Shown here: positions 1-7,853 of the stretch, piece by piece
Layout: every line of letters begins with the position of its first letter
Position numbering within the stretch: the first letter of the stretch is position 1
Source of the DNA: JADHUC01 sp964617665
GTDB taxonomy: Bacteria; Planctomycetota; Planctomycetia; Pirellulales; Pirellulaceae
DNA: 17,386 nt
NCBI GenBank assembly: GCA_964617665.1
Contig: CAZUAH010000286.1
Span: 1-17,386 of the forward strand
Direction of reading: 5' to 3'
Made by a program: the position numbers and the translations under genes
Notes under the pieces: generated by a model
Told to the model about the DNA's origin: nothing
Databases searched by the model: none
The model's input: only the letters and a program-made list of their open reading frames with translations

Positions 1-15
1 CCTCACAAAACCAGC

Positions 16-384
16 TCAGTTAACCAGGAAAGAGCAAGTTTGGCGCCCCCGAGCATGCACCTCAAGGCCAACATCGCGTTTTGCTGCTCTATGGTCCCTG
101 GCTTTTCGCCGTATCTTGTTCATCGTGATCGTCAGCAGTAATTGCCACAGGGCCACGGACTGGTCGATCGCGAACTCGCCCTTTCGTGCGCAACGAAAGA
201 AACTCTTGAACGCAGACTGCACGGCATCTTCTGCATCAAATCGGCGTCGCAGCCGCTGGCTGATCTGATTGCTTGCTAGTTTCAACAGCCGGTTTGCATA
301 TCGAACATATAGCTCCCCCGCAGCCTCTTCATCACCATTCTGGGCGCGTTGAACAAGGGCTTCAACCGCTTCGCGATTGCACAT
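16..384 (-). CDS. ECF-type RNA polymerase sigma factor, C-terminally truncated
   Basis: The protein carries sigma-70 region 2: a helical N-terminus (VEALVQRAQNGDEEAAGEL), the region 2.2-like segment DAEDAVQSAFKSFF and the region 2.4-like segment NKIRRKARDHRAAKRDV, close to planctomycete ECF sigma factors. Such factors run to about 180-200 residues and end in a region 4 helix-turn-helix that contacts the -35 element. Here the frame stops about 15 residues after RDV, and all three minus-strand frames are closed by position 3, so region 4 is missing. I chose the ATG at 384 because a GGAAAG Shine-Dalgarno-like stretch lies upstream; a GTG at 399 would add five residues but has no such site. Without region 4 it is unlikely to recognise promoters normally, so it is probably a degraded copy. 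The family call is firm; functional status is inferred. Confidence 0.7.
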   Translation of the reverse strand: MCNREAVEALVQRAQNGDEEAAGELYVRYANRLLKLASNQISQRLRRRFDAEDAVQSAFKSFFRCARKGEFAIDQSVALWQLLLTITMNKIRRKARDHRAAKRDVGLEVHARGRQTCSFLVN

Positions 385-829
385 AACGGCGCTTTCCACG
401 AATCATGCAGACACGTTCATTCACATTCCCGCGTCGAAGCGAACCAAACGGCGTATCGCCGCTTGGCAGAAGATATTCACACGCGAGACTCTATTATCCG
501 ACGCGCGAGGCTCATGTCAATTTGCCAAGCGACCGCGGACCGCGAAAATCAACGGCCCTACGTGCTAAGATCGACCGCAGCCCAGAAATCTGCCGTCAGA
601 AGGCGCATCACACAAGCTCTCGGCCCTTGCGTACAAAGAGACTGTTTGTTTGATAGGAGCGGGACATCCGTTCGGGGCCAACAGCGTACGAAACCGTCCC
701 GGGCTTGCGGTTGACGGATTTCACCAAGCGTGGAATTTGGGAACCGTGGTATGTGAACAATTACCTCTGGCGCTGGTCAGATCGGTGACCCAACCGATGT
801 CTATCTCATGCAATACTGGGCTCCGTTTG
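385..829. other. Gene-free stretch, 445 bp
   Basis: I see no credible gene here. The short open frames on the plus strand have irregular, arginine- and cysteine-rich translations with no domain, signal peptide or ribosome binding site. It should hold the promoter of the sigma factor gene, but I cannot pick out convincing -35/-10 boxes. No repeat or terminator hairpin was recognised. Confidence 0.5.
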
Positions 830-3403
830 TCACTCTTTGGCCAGAAACAGGCCCTCCACTGGCTGCAATGTAAGGCTGCCGGTAACAGCCGAACCGTCGT
901 TGGTTATGGGATCTTGTAGAGCCGTTCCTTTCAATCGCCGGAACTTGACGCCGGGGAATAGTCGCTGCAAGTCAAACGTGTATGGCCTCGGGGACGGATT
1001 GGCCAGTACGAGTCCGTCCTCGTATTGCCGGTAGATTACGTCCGGATGGCTAAGTGCACGAATCGACTTGATCCGAACCGATTCGGGACCTTCGATTCGC
1101 CATTCCAGGTCGACCGTCTTGGATCTAATGTCGGAGAAGTAGAAACCTGATGTGAATTCGCGATCGTTTATCCAGGTCATGAAACGCACGGGCGGTGTCC
1201 ATTTGGCTTGGCCTTCCGGCCCAGCCACAACCACATCGCCCCAGTGCGCGTGGTCGGTCGTCGAGTTGTCGTTGGGTCCACAGTCGGCGATATACTTCAG
1301 TCGCACACGTTGTCCAGCGAAACTCGCCAGCGAAACGCGATGCGGCTCCCACTGAAATGCCTTCTGAGAGTGCTCAAGGATCTGCGTGTACTTCGCCGCG
1401 TCGCTGGCGTCTGCCACCAGCACCTTGAACCAGACTCCGTCGCTACGTTCGGGACTCTTGGGCCCCATACCGGTGTACAGTTCCAGGTGGCCATCTTCTG
1501 GGACTGTAAGCTCGCGTTCCCAGAACGTGTAGCCAACACCGCCTTTGTACGGCGGATGGACGCGGTACGCATTGTGCTTCTGTCCGGCCAAGTCCACTGC
1601 GCGGGAAAACCGTACGCTTGCCCCGCTCTCCGACGCGATTTCCGTTTCCTCGCCGCCTCTGAGGCACATCCCGCATGTCGGTTGATTGGCGCGGACCAAT
1701 TGGCCCTCGTTCGGTGCGATGCCTACCCACATCCGTCGCGCGATTTCTTTCGGTTCCGCCGCGCGATGCTCGCCACTGGCCGTCACTAACACAAACAGAT
1801 CCGGTCCATCGCAGGGAATGCCTTGGAGTGTGAAATCTAGCGTGGCGCTACTTTCGTCGGTCGACGCCACTTCCAGAACGCCGCCGGACAATGTGAACTC
1901 CGCATTCTCGCCCGTGAGAGCTTTCGTCAAACTCTTGCCAATGGGTTCACCGGCGCCTTCCAGCAAGTCTGGTTGCTCCTGGGCCAATCGAACCGCCGGC
2001 CCCGGCGGTCGGCCCAGCCAGCCAAGCTTGTTCTCCGTGCCTTTGCGGAATTCGTCCCAGATTCCCATCAGCTCGGTCCGCTCCTTTGGTGGCGTGAAGC
2101 TGTAGCAGACCGCCGAATCCGTGAACATGGCAGCAGCAAACACAAGACGATGGACGCTGTACGGAACGTCGGGCTGAACTCGCGAGCCCGGGGTTGCTCC
2201 GGCCATCGTGAATTTGTGGTTGATGTAGTTGAATACGGGCTCCGCCGCGTTCTGGTCCCAGAACCAATGACGGTTCAACCCACCGGACCAGTCTTTGATC
2301 TCCCAATCGCTCAACGTGGGCCAGCCTTCGCTTTCGATACCGTTTAGTATCTGAAAGGCACGTTGGTTGCGCAAGCTCATCCCATCGGCCAGAATCAGTC
2401 GCTGCCGTCCCATCTTCTCGCGAAGCTGACGGCAGAATTCGACAACGCCGATTCCGTACGTGTTTACGCCGTCGATCACACCGCCATCGGCCTTGCCGTC
2501 TGCGTCGCAGTCCACGCCAAACAACCCGCCACCGCCCGACTCGTGGTGCAGTACATCGAACTCGAGCCCGTCAAAAGCCGCCAACTCGCCGCCGGGCAGA
2601 AACCGCGCAGCTAGTTCCTCCGCATGGATGTCCGAGCACGTCTTGCCTTGTTCGTCTCGCGGGCAGCACGTCGCATAATTGTAGTACCACATCAAGTTCG
2701 ACTTGCGGCCCCACGGGCCCTCAGTCACATGTGTCGCCGCATAGGCATTGCCGGCTGGAAACGCCATCGGCTCAGTTCCATAGCAGCCTCGCCGTACACG
2801 GATCACCTTTCGCTGCTTGTCGACGGATATCAGTTGCACCTGTTCGCTGCGGTGCCAATCCGGCTTGCCGTCGTCATCCAGCAGACATAAGCCGATATCG
2901 TCGTTCGACCATTTGTATCGTCCTGTGTTGACCCGAAACAAATTCGGGTTATCGATACGGATCTCCAACTCGCCCGGTTCCGCCGGCACGTCGTCCAGGA
3001 TCTTCGTTCCGCTGTAGTACAGAAAGTGACCTGCAAAGTACTCCTCGGTCTGGTACCGCGGATCGCGAGCGTTGCCGTTGTAATGCAACAGGACGAGTTG
3101 ATCGGGATGGTCGCTCTTGAACCGGGTGAAGAACTCGATGTTGCGAATCGACCGGCCAGGTATCTCCTCGTCCAACACCTTCCCTTCGATGCCCATCAGT
3201 CGCGAGAACGACTGTTCCCAGCGGTCGTAGGTAACTCGTGGGTTTGATGCCAACCCTTCGCATCCACGGAAGAAAAACACTCTGGGCCACGCATCCCCAA
3301 GCGCATTCAGTGCTTCCAGATCCGCTGCCCACGCTGTTGGCCATGCCCAGCAGTAGCTTACGATCATGAAAAGGTAAGCTAGGGCTCTCATTGGTCGATG
3401 CAT
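830..3403 (-). CDS. Large secreted protein of unknown family, possibly glycoside-hydrolase-like
   Basis: This encodes 857 residues with a signal peptide (hydrophobic ALAYLFMIVSYCWA, cleavage near AWA at about residue 26). The open frame extends to 3499, but the ATG at 3403 is preceded at 6 bases by AAGGAG, which fixes the start. The segment GLEFDVLHHE (about residues 279-288) looks like a strand-end acidic pair of a TIM-barrel hydrolase, and ILADG and GIESEGWP further on would suit later barrel strands. A DCDADGKAD stretch (about 298-306) resembles a calcium-binding DxDxDG loop. The last 300 residues are rich in beta strand and could form a jelly-roll or carbohydrate-binding module. A glycosidase role is inference only. 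It is transcribed divergently from the neighbouring sulfatase, which suggests shared polysaccharide use. Confidence 0.8.
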   Translation of the reverse strand: MHRPMRALAYLFMIVSYCWAWPTAWAADLEALNALGDAWPRVFFFRGCEGLASNPRVTYDRWEQSFSRLMGIEGKVLDEEIPGRSIRNIEFFTRFKSDHPDQLVLLHYNGNARDPRYQTEEYFAGHFLYYSGTKILDDVPAEPGELEIRIDNPNLFRVNTGRYKWSNDDIGLCLLDDDGKPDWHRSEQVQLISVDKQRKVIRVRRGCYGTEPMAFPAGNAYAATHVTEGPWGRKSNLMWYYNYATCCPRDEQGKTCSDIHAEELAARFLPGGELAAFDGLEFDVLHHESGGGGLFGVDCDADGKADGGVIDGVNTYGIGVVEFCRQLREKMGRQRLILADGMSLRNQRAFQILNGIESEGWPTLSDWEIKDWSGGLNRHWFWDQNAAEPVFNYINHKFTMAGATPGSRVQPDVPYSVHRLVFAAAMFTDSAVCYSFTPPKERTELMGIWDEFRKGTENKLGWLGRPPGPAVRLAQEQPDLLEGAGEPIGKSLTKALTGENAEFTLSGGVLEVASTDESSATLDFTLQGIPCDGPDLFVLVTASGEHRAAEPKEIARRMWVGIAPNEGQLVRANQPTCGMCLRGGEETEIASESGASVRFSRAVDLAGQKHNAYRVHPPYKGGVGYTFWERELTVPEDGHLELYTGMGPKSPERSDGVWFKVLVADASDAAKYTQILEHSQKAFQWEPHRVSLASFAGQRVRLKYIADCGPNDNSTTDHAHWGDVVVAGPEGQAKWTPPVRFMTWINDREFTSGFYFSDIRSKTVDLEWRIEGPESVRIKSIRALSHPDVIYRQYEDGLVLANPSPRPYTFDLQRLFPGVKFRRLKGTALQDPITNDGSAVTGSLTLQPVEGLFLAKE

Positions 3404-3409
3404 CTTGAA

Positions 3410-3415
3410 CTCCTT
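3410..3415 (-). promoter_or_regulatory. Ribosome binding site deciding the start of the 857-aa protein
   Basis: The minus strand reads AAGGAG, a near-perfect Shine-Dalgarno sequence, 6 bases before the ATG at 3403. It rules out the longer frame to 3499, whose extra residues contain no sensible export signal. Confidence 0.75.
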
Positions 3416-3529
3416 GGTGTCGAGAGTGCTGAACGTTGTCAGCCAGCCGAAAAAGCCACGGACCAATAGGCGGGGTTCGCAACAGGCGGCTTGTTGCACA
3501 ATGTACCGGCTGGTGTCTCGAACGAGAAG

Positions 3530-3559
3530 TTCCCAATGTCCATGTTACCGTGATATACT
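3530..3559 (+). promoter_or_regulatory. Putative sigma-70 promoter of the sulfatase gene
   Basis: An extended -10 element, TG-A-TATACT, lies at 3551-3559 (five of six matches to TATAAT). A weak -35 candidate TTCCCA sits at 3530-3535 with an 18-base spacer. Transcription would start near 3566 and give a leader of about 35 bases. The extended -10 makes a weak -35 acceptable. Called by eye from sequence only. Confidence 0.4.
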
Positions 3560-3600
3560 TACGCCGATAACAAGCGACACAGCACTGGGAGGGTTCCTTC

Positions 3601-5094
3601 ATGCGACAAGTATTGACATTCTTGATCTGCTCATGCGTCATCGTGGCCTGCGCCGCAGATGCTCTTGCGGTCGAGCGGCCGAACATCCTGCTGATTACCG
3701 CAGACGACTTGAACTGCGACAGCGTTGGTGTGTTTGGCTCGAAAGTCAAAGACACTACGCCGAACATCGACCGACTGGCGGCTGAAGGAATACGGTTCGA
3801 GCATGCTCACGTGACGATTGCCGTGTGTCAGCCATGCCGAAACGTCTGGTTGACGGGACGTTATCCGCATCGCAGCGGCGGCGAAGGCTTCCATAACCTG
3901 AAGAAGCCGAATGTCCCGATCCTGCCCGCTCTGTTGCGGGATGCCGGGTACCTTGTCGGCCTGCTTGGCAAGGAGCCGCACTCGTCACCCTACGCCGCGT
4001 TTCGTTGGGACACGTCCAAAGTCCAACTTGGCGGCGGGCGAAGCCCGCGACTGTACGCCCAGCATGCGAAGGCGTTCTTCGAGCGGGCGAAGCAAGACGG
4101 CAAGCCGTTCTTTCTGATGACCAATTCGCATGATCCACATCGGCCGTTCTACGGCAACGACAAATACAAATACGACAATCCAAACGGCCCGGAAAGGTCC
4201 TCGAAGGTTTTCAAGCCGGAAGAGATCGTCGTGCCCGGCTTCCTGCCTGATATTCCCGATGTTCGGCTGGAGGTTTCCGAGTATTTCAGTTCGGTCCGAC
4301 GTTGCGACGATACGGTGGGCGCAGTGCTGGCTGCTCTGGGCGAAGCGGGCGCGGCCGACAACACAATTGTGTTGTTCTTGTCGGATCACGGCATGGCGCT
4401 GCCCTTTGCCAAGACCAATGTGTACTATCACAGCACGCGAACGCCGTGGATCGTGCGCTGGCCGGGCAAGGTCGAACCAGACTCCGTGGACGACCAGCAT
4501 TTCATCTCCGGCATCGACCTGATGCCGACATTGCTGGACGTGGCGGGCGTTGATTCTCCCGACGGAGTGGACGGGTTCTCGTTCAAACCACTGTTGCTCG
4601 GCCAGTCGCAAGACGGTCGAGAAATGGTATTCACCCAATTCCACCAGACCGCAGGCCGAGGCAGGTATCCCATGCGTGCCGTCGAAGACAAACGGTTTCG
4701 CTACATCTACAATCCCTGGTCCGATGGAAAGCGAGTGTTCAGGAACGAGTCCCAGTCGGGAAGATCCATGCGAGCGATGCAGGCGGCGGGCAAGGAAAAT
4801 CAGGGCATTGCCGCTCGAAACAAACTCTTCCTGCACCGTGTTCCTGAGGAATTCTACGACCTGCAAAACGACCCTGACGCCTTGAACAACTTGATGGACG
4901 ATCCGAAGTGCAAGACAGAAATCGAACGACTCCGCGAAGCGTTAGCCGAGTGGATGAAACGGACTGGCGATCCGGCGTTCGCTGCGTTCATGGAAAAAGA
5001 GAGTGAAGACATTCGCAAGCGGTTCATGGCCGAACAGGACATGAGGGCTCGTCCTCGAAAACAGAAACAGGAGAAGCAGCGACCATCAAAATGA
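3601..5094 (+). CDS. Secreted type I sulfatase (S1 family)
   Basis: This 497-residue protein matches the arylsulfatase/alkaline phosphatase superfamily, which hydrolyses sulfate esters, in planctomycetes often from algal or animal polysaccharides. The signal peptide ends near ALA at residue 23. Core features in order: metal ligands D35-D36 in ITADDL; the formylglycine motif C76-Q-P-C-R followed by LTGRYPHR; GKEPH around K124; NSHDPHRPF around H177; SDHG with D262-H263 and K271 downstream; and the C-terminal FYDLQNDPDALNNL segment. All active-site positions appear present. The motif has Cys instead of the usual Ser at its fourth position (CxPCR for CxPSR). GGGAGGG lies 7 bases before the ATG. 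Activity needs a formylglycine-generating enzyme encoded elsewhere. Substrate cannot be told from sequence. Confidence 0.95.
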   Translation: MRQVLTFLICSCVIVACAADALAVERPNILLITADDLNCDSVGVFGSKVKDTTPNIDRLAAEGIRFEHAHVTIAVCQPCRNVWLTGRYPHRSGGEGFHNLKKPNVPILPALLRDAGYLVGLLGKEPHSSPYAAFRWDTSKVQLGGGRSPRLYAQHAKAFFERAKQDGKPFFLMTNSHDPHRPFYGNDKYKYDNPNGPERSSKVFKPEEIVVPGFLPDIPDVRLEVSEYFSSVRRCDDTVGAVLAALGEAGAADNTIVLFLSDHGMALPFAKTNVYYHSTRTPWIVRWPGKVEPDSVDDQHFISGIDLMPTLLDVAGVDSPDGVDGFSFKPLLLGQSQDGREMVFTQFHQTAGRGRYPMRAVEDKRFRYIYNPWSDGKRVFRNESQSGRSMRAMQAAGKENQGIAARNKLFLHRVPEEFYDLQNDPDALNNLMDDPKCKTEIERLREALAEWMKRTGDPAFAAFMEKESEDIRKRFMAEQDMRARPRKQKQEKQRPSK

Positions 5095-5212
5095 AAAGGT
5101 TACCCTCATCAGCGTAGGGTCCGGGGCCGAGCGGTTGGCTAGACCTTTCTCGTACGACTCTTTCATTCGCTACTCCAGACCGGTTCATCCCGGCGCTATC
5201 CCTGTCCCCTGG

Positions 5213-6046
5213 TCAATACCTCCCCTCGATGTCGTTTTTCTTCCGCATAGCCTTTATCTCCTCGGCGTTGTTCTCAATATGGTCAGCAAGTGATGAAAGG
5301 CCCAGTGCGACCTCATTGTTCTTCTTTCCCCACTTGTCCTCTGGAATGAACGAAACTCCTGGATAGACACTGCCAAAGTCAGGAAGCACCTTTCCTTCTC
5401 TCTTTACCTGTTCGATGGTCTTGCGAAGCTTGTCCAGGTCCCCGAATGCGTAGCCATTTATGTACTCTCCGACTAGCTGCTGAAATGCGTTGTAGGCCTG
5501 TTGCCGTTCGAAAGTCGATGAGCCTATGTTGCCAATCTTCGTGGGATCAAGGACGCTTTGAAAAAGACGAGAGCGGTATTGTGCAGAATAGAACCAGTAC
5601 ACTGCTTCGTCTTTCAGGGCCAGATCGTAGAGCCTTATCGACGCTGCATACATCGTCTCAACACTCAGATCAGTCCAGCACTCTTGCATCTTAGAAATGG
5701 TTGCACGAAGCTCCTCTACCGAGTCAGTCGACAACTTGCCGCTGAACTCGCCGACGTTGATTTCCGGCCCCTCGCAGTTGTAGTACGGAGTAACATGAAT
5801 GGGCATCCGCCCCGCAACGCGGCCGCTCGTTTCCGAATGCAGCACATCTTGTGTCGGCTGCACCGTAGGCACCCAGTCTATCATCCCTTCCGAATTATTC
5901 GGCTTGTCCTGCTCGGGTTGTTGACAAGAGACAGCGACAAGACAGGATACAAGCACAACCGTACCTACAAATGGTACTCGTACTGTCGATTTTCCAATTC
6001 CTGCCTTCTTGCATTGCGGTCTGTCACCGCCCCGTCCACATCCCAT
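5213..6046 (-). CDS. Predicted lipoprotein, candidate immunity protein of the adjacent RHS-lipase
   Basis: I do not recognise the family. The 277-residue product starts with a basic stretch, then a hydrophobic segment (VPFVGTVVLVSCLVAVSC) and a polar linker QQPEQDKPNN, which is the pattern of a lipoprotein signal with Cys41 (or Cys35) as lipidation site. The rest is soluble and mostly helical (DSVEELRATISKMQECW, DLDKLRKTIEQVKREGK, NEVALGLSSLADHIENN). The ATG at 6046 has GGAG 7 bases upstream. The gene overlaps the 3' end of the RHS-lipase frame by 23 bases in another frame, so the two are probably translationally coupled. An unknown lipoprotein gene directly after an RHS toxin tip with a lipase domain is the expected position and location for an immunity protein, since known immunity proteins to phospholipase effectors are often periplasmic lipoproteins. 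That role is inference. Confidence 0.75.
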   Translation of the reverse strand: MGCGRGGDRPQCKKAGIGKSTVRVPFVGTVVLVSCLVAVSCQQPEQDKPNNSEGMIDWVPTVQPTQDVLHSETSGRVAGRMPIHVTPYYNCEGPEINVGEFSGKLSTDSVEELRATISKMQECWTDLSVETMYAASIRLYDLALKDEAVYWFYSAQYRSRLFQSVLDPTKIGNIGSSTFERQQAYNAFQQLVGEYINGYAFGDLDKLRKTIEQVKREGKVLPDFGSVYPGVSFIPEDKWGKKNNEVALGLSSLADHIENNAEEIKAMRKKNDIEGRY

Positions 6047-6863
6047 TGTAGAACTCCAAGAATAAGTTTTCGGGAATCGTCATAAGCCGCTCCCAGAAAG
6101 TAGGCTTTCGCGAATTTGCCAACGCCTTCTGCATTGCGTGCAACACTTCGGCCATGCCATGTAGTGTAACTGGGTCTCTCATTCGCCCGCAGAGAGAATG
6201 CGTCTTTCCGATGCTATCGGGCATCAACTGGCCAATCGGCCCTCTACCATTTTCGAGGGTCGTCAGGATTTCACCTCGCACGCGATAGACTACAATCAGA
6301 TCTTCTGCTGCAGATCGGTTCTTTCCGTGCCGCGCCACTGTAGCCAAATGTACGCCGGCAGGGTTGAAAGTCGTGGCTGGAACTTCGTAAATCAATGCGG
6401 CTGCACTCGCAAGCCCACCTCCCAGCGAGTGGCCGACGATTTCGAGCCTATCTCCAAATCTCTTCTTGAATTCAGCCGCAGTTGCAGTAGCCAATTCGTA
6501 TTGCTTACTCTTAAGGCCAATTCCCTGACACACATTGGCCTTCCAATCGCCCGTAAGGTCGCTTGCCTTCGTCCCGGCGAATGAAAGGACGACCTTACCC
6601 GTCTTGGTGTTCCCAAATAGTACCGCCCGAAATCCACTTTCCTCGTGGTCGTACTCCCAGAGTTTCTTCCAGTTGTCGAGATTCAACTTGTCCGTTCTTC
6701 CTTTGTAAGCCGCATCGGCAATTTGCGCGCGCTCAAGGTCCCCGATGAGTCTTCCCTCGGTTTCCGAATCGTACAATCCACTCGGGTCCGTCGCATTGGT
6801 CGGACTGTTGCCGACGCAGCGGTAGAGGTTGGCGTCACCTGCATTGAATCCTATTGGGTCTTG
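6024..6863 (-). pseudogene. Orphan RHS C-terminal tip with class 3 lipase-like toxin domain
   Basis: The stretch opens with QDPIGF, then GDANLYRCVGNSPTNATDPSG, the hallmark end of the RHS repeat-associated core where variable toxin tips begin. The tip (about 240 residues) has a lipase signature: VVLSFAGT (oxyanion-hole region), then EIVGHSLGGG with the GxSxG serine at residue 476 of the open frame, TFNPAG about 20 residues later, and LHGM (His565) as candidate catalytic His. This fits a lipase class 3 effector that would attack membrane lipids. The thousand or more residues of RHS cage expected upstream are absent, and no start codon with a ribosome site lies at the junction, so it is 5'-truncated. 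Displaced toxin tips are known in RHS loci and can be swapped onto an intact RHS gene by recombination. The lipoprotein gene follows directly. Confidence 0.75.
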
Positions 6864-7853
6864 GCCGATTGAACCGCATCGAGTGCAACTGGGATGATGC
6901 GAGGTGCGTTTGGCGTGGGATTCTGTGGAGATGCTTGCGCACAGGCGGCGGTGATGTTGGCGTATGATCACCCCACGCGCGCGAAGCGCGGCGTGGGGCG
7001 ATCGAGGTGGCTTTCTGCGCACGAGGAGCATAGCTCGATTGTAAATCAGGGTGGGGAAGTTGCGACTAGTCCTGTGACTCGGGGTTCGTGTCTGAGGGTG
7101 AGTCGGTGTCTTGGTCCGGTCGCTCGGCTGGGTGTGTGGCGCCGTGGACTTCCAGGAGCTTGCGGAGACTGGTGCGGTGTAGATTTGTGTTGTCTCCAAT
7201 CGCTCGTGGCCGAGGATCGCTTGGAGGTAACGGATTTCGGCTCCGTTCTCTAACATCAGTGTGGCCATCGTGTGGCGGAAGATGTGGCAGGCTCCGGCCT
7301 TGTTCACGCCCGAGGAACGCAGGTAGCGGCGTGCGTACTCCGTCAGGGAATCGGGGCTCAACGGTTGGCCGTCTTTGGTCAGGAATAGCGTGGGCTCTTT
7401 CGCGTCCAGCAGGAGTTTGTCTCGGGCGTGCTCGACGTAACGGGCGATCCATACCAGGGCGCGTACGCCCACCGGGACGTAACGATCTTTCTGGCCTTTG
7501 CCGAGGCGGATGAAGATGGCGCGGCGGGATACGTCGACTTCGTCCAGGCGAAGACGGCACAGCTCCGCGCGGCGGAGGCCCGAAGAGTAGAACGTTTCCA
7601 GGATCGCTCGGTCGCGCAGGCCCAGCGCGGTGGTGGTGTCGGGTTGGGCCAAGACGCGTTCGACTTCGTCGAGTGACAGAATCGGTTTGGGTAGCGACTT
7701 GGGTTGCTTGGGCAGTTCCAGTTCGGCCGCCGGGTTGAAGGGCAGGTGATTCATCTTGACCAGGTAGCGGAAGAACTGGTTCACGTGCGTCAGGTGCAGC
7801 GTTTGGCTGGACCACGAGAGAGGCTGGCCGTTGGCCTTGCGCACCCGGTACAA
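6024..7853 (-). CDS. Chimeric open frame: recombinase catalytic domain joined to RHS-lipase tip
   Basis: One uninterrupted frame of 609 codons joins two unrelated proteins. Residues 1-226 are the catalytic half of a tyrosine recombinase, ending exactly after the active-site Tyr225. Residues 227-330 are low-complexity, Pro/Thr/Arg-rich sequence that is the wrong-frame reading of the recombinase tail plus intergenic DNA. Residues 331-609 are an RHS core end and a lipase domain. The first codon is TTG at 7853, without evidence of initiation, and the true recombinase reading continues upstream to an amber codon. I therefore regard the chimera as a by-product of a frameshift near 7175 rather than a designed fusion, though it would be translated if anything starts upstream. 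Confidence 0.55.
   Translation of the reverse strand: MYRVRKANGQPLSWSSQTLHLTHVNQFFRYLVKMNHLPFNPAAELELPKQPKSLPKPILSLDEVERVLAQPDTTTALGLRDRAILETFYSSGLRRAELCRLRLDEVDVSRRAIFIRLGKGQKDRYVPVGVRALVWIARYVEHARDKLLLDAKEPTLFLTKDGQPLSPDSLTEYARRYLRSSGVNKAGACHIFRHTMATLMLENGAEIRYLQAILGHERLETTQIYTAPVSASSWKSTAPHTQPSDRTKTPTHPQTRTPSHRTSRNFPTLIYNRAMLLVRRKPPRSPHAALRARGVIIRQHHRRLCASISTESHAKRTSHHPSCTRCGSIGQDPIGFNAGDANLYRCVGNSPTNATDPSGLYDSETEGRLIGDLERAQIADAAYKGRTDKLNLDNWKKLWEYDHEESGFRAVLFGNTKTGKVVLSFAGTKASDLTGDWKANVCQGIGLKSKQYELATATAAEFKKRFGDRLEIVGHSLGGGLASAAALIYEVPATTFNPAGVHLATVARHGKNRSAAEDLIVVYRVRGEILTTLENGRGPIGQLMPDSIGKTHSLCGRMRDPVTLHGMAEVLHAMQKALANSRKPTFWERLMTIPENLFLEFYNGMWTGR
6971..6998. repeat. REP-like hairpin between recombinase and RHS tip
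   Basis: CCCCACGCGCGC and GCGCGGCGTGGGG flank a GAA loop, giving a nearly perfect 12-bp stem with one bulged G. No T-tract follows on either strand, so it is not a typical intrinsic terminator. It looks like a dispersed extragenic palindrome and lies in the spacer between the decayed recombinase and the RHS tip. Confidence 0.6.

Noticed and set aside
2949..3767. 272-codon minus-strand frame spanning the divergent intergenic region
   Set aside because: It overlaps the 857-aa gene and the sulfatase start, and its translation is Arg/Ser-rich with no domain; it is a shadow frame.
5108..5195. tRNA-like look (GAGCGGTTGGCTAGA, then GGTTCATCC)
   Set aside because: No matching 7-bp acceptor stem, the T-loop lacks the conserved A58, and no CCA or plausible anticodon arm can be placed.
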